From Hymenopellis radicata (Eukaryota > Basidiomycota > Agaricomycetes > Agaricales > Physalacriaceae), in assembly GCA_015501595.1 (NCBI GenBank), contig JADNRX010000800.1:1-22016 (forward strand): a stretch of 22,016 nt of DNA, given 5' to 3'. Shown piece by piece: positions 18,527-22,016 of the stretch. Within the stretch, counting starts at the first letter, position 1. Each line of letters opens with the position of its first letter. The notes beneath the pieces are model-generated. The model ran no database searches and was not told the origin of the DNA. It saw only the letters and a program-made list of their open reading frames with translations. A program made the position numbers and the translations under genes.

Positions 18527-18852
18527 TGTTCCTTTGTTGAGTAAGCATGGAGCAAGAGAGAAAGAACGAAAGAAAAACCATCCTCGGAGCCTGCGGCCAG
18601 CGCTGAGTCACCCAACACAGGTTGATCGGCAAATTCCCTTCTCATCTCTCTTTCAACATCCCTCCTGCCACCAACGATAGCCAGAAAACTTGCCTCATTC
18701 TTCCATTCTCCTGCTTTCGCTGCACTATTAATTGCTTTACCCAACAAATTCTACTATTCTCCTTCATTTTACATTGAATAATCACCCCTTTCGCTGGTAA
18801 GCTATCATTTTATCGGTATCGTTTTTACTCTGTTATTAACAAGTTTTCAGAT
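18527..18852 (+). promoter_or_regulatory. Promoter and leader of the Btz-domain gene, with a 5'-UTR intron
   Basis: A C/T-rich leader (around 18640-18780) precedes a well-formed intron at 18797-18850 (donor GTAAGC, acceptor GTTTTCAG) that ends two bases before the ATG at 18853. The promoter abuts the duplicated hydrolase 3' piece, so the rearrangement junction forms the upstream boundary of this gene. Confidence 0.6.
18797..18850 (+). other. 5'-UTR intron of the Btz-domain gene
   Basis: CTG/GTAAGCTATC opens and AACAAGTTTTCAG closes a 54-nt intron, leaving AT before the initiator ATG. The length is typical for this genome. The coding part of the gene has no intron. Confidence 0.65.
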
Positions 18853-21216
18853 ATGCCCGTGCCAACGTCTACTACGCTACCTGTTTCAAAGGCCAACATT
18901 GCCAAGTCGGCTGGGAATGCGCCGGTCAGGAAGAAGAGGATTGTACGGAGGAGAGGCCGAGCGGCGCATGCAGTAGACAGCGACGACGATATTGAGCGGG
19001 AGGTGGGAACGGATTCGGACTCGGACGATGATTCATTTGCATCGACCTCTTCCGAGACGGAAACAGAGCCCTCATCCGACAGACGGGCCCGCGTGCTTAC
19101 GCCCAACACCAGCCAGAGTCCGACGACAGCCTCCAATGGGCAGTCCAACGGCCGCGATGCATCCTTTTTCGCAGCTGGCGGTAGTTGGTCCGAAATGGTC
19201 GCAGACGAGACCGCCAACGGTGCTGCCGACTTGCCCGTAATCGATTTCTCCGAGCTCAATGACCACGCCCTTGCCACAAAGGCCAATGCTCGTCCCCGGA
19301 AAGCCAAGAAGCCGACCCAAAAAGTCAAGCCTGCCACGTCCTTACCTTCTCCTCCGCTATCCGTCAACGAGGAACACGAGGACGAGGTTGCCACTGAGGA
19401 GGCTGCTGCTGCACCACTACCGCGACCCCAGTTTAGTTCTGCCCGGCGACCACCTGGTCAAAGTGCTCGTCAGGCGTATCAAACTCGATTGGAATCTGAT
19501 CCGTCATACGTTCCAACCGTCGGAGAGTTCTGGGGCCACGATGACCGTTTACTGGACAAGGATTTGCGTAGCCTCAGTGGATGGTGGCGTGGTCGCTGGC
19601 AGGGACGCGGTGGTCGTGGTCGAGGCATGTTTGGCATGCGTGGTCGGGGTGGTTTCATGGGGGGTCGCAACATGTTTCCGCAACAAGGCGGCGACGATCC
19701 TTCGACCTCGAGTCAGCCTGCACTTCCTTCACCTCCAGCAGTAGAGAGGGAATGGACTCATGACGGTTTCGAAGAGTTGAAGAAATCTGAAGAATCACGT
19801 CGTGACCAGCAACAAACAATGCGAGGTGGCTGGGGCTTCCGTGGCAGAGGTACACCCATCAGAGGACGTGGTGGTTTTGCACGCGGAGCCTTCGTTGGTT
19901 CTCCTGCTCGTACAGCTAGTACACTTCCTTCGGGACGTATCTGGTACCCTATCAAGCCTGAACTAGCATGGACCAAGCAACACGAGGGCTTCCTCTACTT
20001 GGATTCCAGTCTGCGTGCTCGTCGTGGCCGCGGTGCCGGTTTCCGTGTTAAACTTCCGGGCAGTCGACCGCAAGTTATCCACTCCCCCCTTCGATCTGTT
20101 CGCAACCTCTCTGTTTCCAATCCCGCCGCTACATCTGGCGCCAGCGTCGGTGGCTCCGATTATGGTGGAAAGATCGCTGTTGTTAAACTGCCTTCATCTG
20201 AGGCGACAAGTCAATCTGTCGCTCGCAGCAAGGCGGAGGAGGATATCGTGACCAAAGTCGACGATCTTACGATTGAAGATGTGTTTACCGTTCGGCCTCA
20301 GCTCGTCACTGCCAAACCCATCCCGTTACCCGACGCATCGACCTCCAATCATAGGTTATCTATATCCCAGCCTCCTCCCTCTGTCCAACAGAAGCTCGAG
20401 CAGCTGTCCATACCTACTCAAAGCGATCAGACTCGGTGGACCCAAACGGAGGAAGCGGTGTTGCGCAATCCCCCTGATCATTCTGCTGAGGAACCACAAG
20501 CATCGTCTTCTACAAGCGAGTCGCGGCCTACACTACCACCCTTGCAGACTTCGTTCACTCCTCCAGCCCAGCCGTCTCCATACATGTCGCCGTATCAATA
20601 CAGTATGGCGCTACCGCCGGGCATCGCCATGAATCCCATGGGTATGACATTTGAGGTTGCAACGGGCCGTCCGGTGTATATACCACCACCCGCGCCTCCG
20701 GTCTACAATCCTCGAATGATGCCGCCGCCGTTCGTTCCGGGACATATGCATCACCATTCTACTGCCTCTGGCGAGTTTGTACCTTCTCCCCCTCCCATGA
20801 GCTTCGTCGATCCCTCGACGGGTATGCCGATATTCTCTTTCCCGCAGCCCTCGCGGATAGAGATTCGGGCTCCCAGCGAATCGGGCAAGCCGTTCAAGCC
20901 TTCTGCGTCTCGGACGCCGTCGGGTCTGCGGTCTAGCGCTGTTGCTTTTGAGCCTACCAAGTTGGGCAGCGGCGATGATCAGTTGCAGGAGGGCGACGCT
21001 GAGGATGGGCATGAGGTGGGTGTGCAGTCGTACGGGGACGGCGAAGGAGAAGAGGGCGTACCACCCCAGCAGGCTGGAATGATGTATGCGCCCTATGGTC
21101 AGTACTACTATCCGGACGGGTACGGTGGATACATGCCGTACGTGGATATGTCTCAGATGCCGCAGTATGAGATGTATCCCCAGGACCCCATCCCGCAGGG
21201 AACTGTCTACTATTGA
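18853..21216 (+). CDS. Btz-domain (CASC3/Barentsz-like) RNA-binding protein
   Basis: A single-exon 787-aa protein. The N-terminus is basic then acidic (KKRIVRRRGR, SDDDIEREVGTDSDSDDD). A Btz/SELOR-like region follows in two parts: DPSYVPTVGEFWGHDDR (about residues 216-232) and EWTHDGFEELKKSEES (about 299-314). These correspond to the paired aromatic-EHD motifs with which human CASC3 grips eIF4A-III in the exon-junction complex. Between and after them lie RGG-type repeats (RGRWQGRGGRGRGMFGMRGR, GGWGFRGRGTPIRGRGGFAR) suited to RNA binding. The C-terminal half is Pro/Ser-rich and disordered, ending in Tyr-rich repeats (YGQYYYPDGYGGYMPYVDMS). Human CASC3 is of similar size, with a much shorter spacer between the two motifs. 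The Btz call rests on motif reading; an RGG-repeat protein without EJC function is the alternative. Confidence 0.78.
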   Translation: MPVPTSTTLPVSKANIAKSAGNAPVRKKRIVRRRGRAAHAVDSDDDIEREVGTDSDSDDDSFASTSSETETEPSSDRRARVLTPNTSQSPTTASNGQSNGRDASFFAAGGSWSEMVADETANGAADLPVIDFSELNDHALATKANARPRKAKKPTQKVKPATSLPSPPLSVNEEHEDEVATEEAAAAPLPRPQFSSARRPPGQSARQAYQTRLESDPSYVPTVGEFWGHDDRLLDKDLRSLSGWWRGRWQGRGGRGRGMFGMRGRGGFMGGRNMFPQQGGDDPSTSSQPALPSPPAVEREWTHDGFEELKKSEESRRDQQQTMRGGWGFRGRGTPIRGRGGFARGAFVGSPARTASTLPSGRIWYPIKPELAWTKQHEGFLYLDSSLRARRGRGAGFRVKLPGSRPQVIHSPLRSVRNLSVSNPAATSGASVGGSDYGGKIAVVKLPSSEATSQSVARSKAEEDIVTKVDDLTIEDVFTVRPQLVTAKPIPLPDASTSNHRLSISQPPPSVQQKLEQLSIPTQSDQTRWTQTEEAVLRNPPDHSAEEPQASSSTSESRPTLPPLQTSFTPPAQPSPYMSPYQYSMALPPGIAMNPMGMTFEVATGRPVYIPPPAPPVYNPRMMPPPFVPGHMHHHSTASGEFVPSPPPMSFVDPSTGMPIFSFPQPSRIEIRAPSESGKPFKPSASRTPSGLRSSAVAFEPTKLGSGDDQLQEGDAEDGHEVGVQSYGDGEGEEGVPPQQAGMMYAPYGQYYYPDGYGGYMPYVDMSQMPQYEMYPQDPIPQGTVYY

Positions 21217-21623
21217 GTTTTGATTTTTCTTGGCTTTTTTATTTACTACTACAGTCCTACTACATATCCATCATCTCTCAAGTACTATCGCAACCGTATC
21301 ATGCTTTCGCTCACGCTTTTTTTTGTTCTCAACACTGGACTAGGTCGTCTCTTTCTGTTTTTTTACTGCAACGTCGTTATAAACTACATATACAGTACCT
21401 TTTACTCAATCATGTAGTATGACCTTTCTCTTTCTTGTGTTCTGTTCATGAATGTCCTGTAGCTTCTTTCGCGGCTTTTTGGTGAATATAGTATATGCCC
21501 TCCTCGCTCTATTGATCTCTCCTAAGAACTCCAAATACAATGATGATATACGTAAGTTGAGAGCATGCGTCTATCATTGCGCGTTTAGTTTTTTCCAGAA
21601 TCGATTATCTGAGCTGGAGTTCG
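21217..21623. other. Convergent 3' flanks
   Basis: T-rich sequence following the Btz-gene stop (runs of T near 21227-21241, 21317-21326 and 21356-21365) and the 3' side of the reverse-strand glycine-rich gene. The two genes converge here. I see no coding signal or repeat. Confidence 0.5.
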
Positions 21624-22016
21624 TCAGTTGAAAGGAACCACGACTTTGATCACACTCCTCGTCGAGTTCCCAGTTCCCGCGTCACTGACACCACGACCAA
21701 TCGATTTCCCTCCTTCACTAACGCCCGTGCTTATACTTCCTACGCCAGCATCAATACCTGAGGTTACGTCGGACAGACCCTTCCCCAGTCCTTCCCCGAC
21801 GTTCCCGATGCCCTGCCCACCAACTGCCCTGCCCGTTGCGCGCGACGCCTCGTGCTAGCCCCGCGCCGACGTTGTAGACGCCTTCTCCAGTGCCTTTCGC
21901 GACATTGTAAATGCCCTCGCCGGCGCCTGTTCCGAGGTCCTCGACTGTCTTGCCGACGGGATTCTTGGATGTTACACATGGTGCTCTTGGATATCTGTAG
22001 TGATTTAGGTGTGTTG
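21624..22016 (-). CDS. Glycine-rich repetitive protein, partial at the right edge
   Basis: The stop TGA lies at 21626-21624 and the C-terminus is SVIKVVVPFN. Reading toward the edge, the frame gives short Gly-spaced repeats such as GVGSISTGVSEGGKSIGRGV and GGQGIGNVGEGLGKGLSDV. After a frame change near 21853-21865 it continues as TGAGEGIYNVAKGTGEGVYN. The alternating G-x-G pattern with small and polar residues suggests an intrinsically disordered or amphipathic repeat protein, somewhat like LEA or stress-related fungal proteins. No enzymatic motif is visible. The sequence CTAAATCACTACAG at about 21994-22007 resembles an intron 3' end, so the exon probably begins near 21993 and earlier exons lie outside the window. 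The frame change is either two missing bases or one extra base. Confidence 0.6.

Noticed and set aside
18825..19394. Reverse-strand 189-codon frame opposite the Btz gene
   Set aside because: Ser/Leu-rich antisense of an acidic, Ser-rich coding stretch; the forward frame is 787 codons long and has motifs.
1..22016. tRNA genes, CRISPR arrays, transposon terminal repeats, origins
   Set aside because: I looked in the intergenic stretches for B-box-like GGTTCGAATCC, regular spaced repeats and long terminal inverted repeats and saw none. The only inverted repeat is the hydrolase fragment pair.

Overview
The window is nuclear DNA of a filamentous fungus, most likely an Agaricomycete (Basidiomycota). 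The reasons are many short GT-AG introns of about 45-60 nt, coding exons as small as 3-6 nt, closely packed genes on both strands with divergent start codons only 130-170 nt apart, and a P-loop NTPase of the Crinkler/RHS-like type common in mushroom genomes. There is no operon, CRISPR array, rRNA or tRNA that I can see. I cannot name the species.

Layout, left to right. 1-2125: a small reverse-strand gene of unknown function (87-287), then a poorly resolved hydrophobic-protein locus behind a TATA box (897-1427). 2126-3910: a Crinkler/RHS-like NTPase whose Walker A codons are interrupted by a GC-AG intron. 3999-4923: an NmrA-like NAD(P)-binding protein (reverse). 5371-9729: a large ISWI-type chromatin-remodelling ATPase (reverse, more than 20 introns). 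9730-10306: the ISWI upstream region, holding one doubtful ORF. 10307-13105: mitochondrial elongation factor G (MEF1, reverse, 11 exons). 13233-14422: SEC13, the COPII/nuclear-pore beta-propeller (forward), divergent from MEF1. 14601-15654: an acidic/basic nuclear-type protein of unknown function (reverse). 15820-17166: a soluble epoxide hydrolase (forward). 17167-18530: a graveyard with a short-chain dehydrogenase relic and a scrambled partial copy of the epoxide hydrolase, one piece inverted and one direct. 18853-21216: a single-exon Btz-domain (CASC3/Barentsz-like) RNA-binding protein. 21624 to the right edge: a glycine-rich repetitive protein, partial.

Most genes are unrelated housekeeping genes and do not form one pathway. 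The epoxide hydrolase, the SDR relic and the duplicated hydrolase pieces form the only locally linked accessory patch.

The most useful result for a reader is technical. Eight one-base frame breaks, plus one further break of uncertain size, lie inside otherwise well conserved proteins (NmrA-like, ISWI, SEC13, epoxide hydrolase, glycine-rich protein). All but the last look like the loss of one G or C inside or beside a G/C run. This points to consensus undercalling rather than simultaneous decay of essential genes. The best biological oddities are three GC-AG introns, an ATG-only first exon in SEC13, a 6-nt first coding exon in ISWI, and the inverted/direct hydrolase fragments. I found no convincing new multi-gene system.
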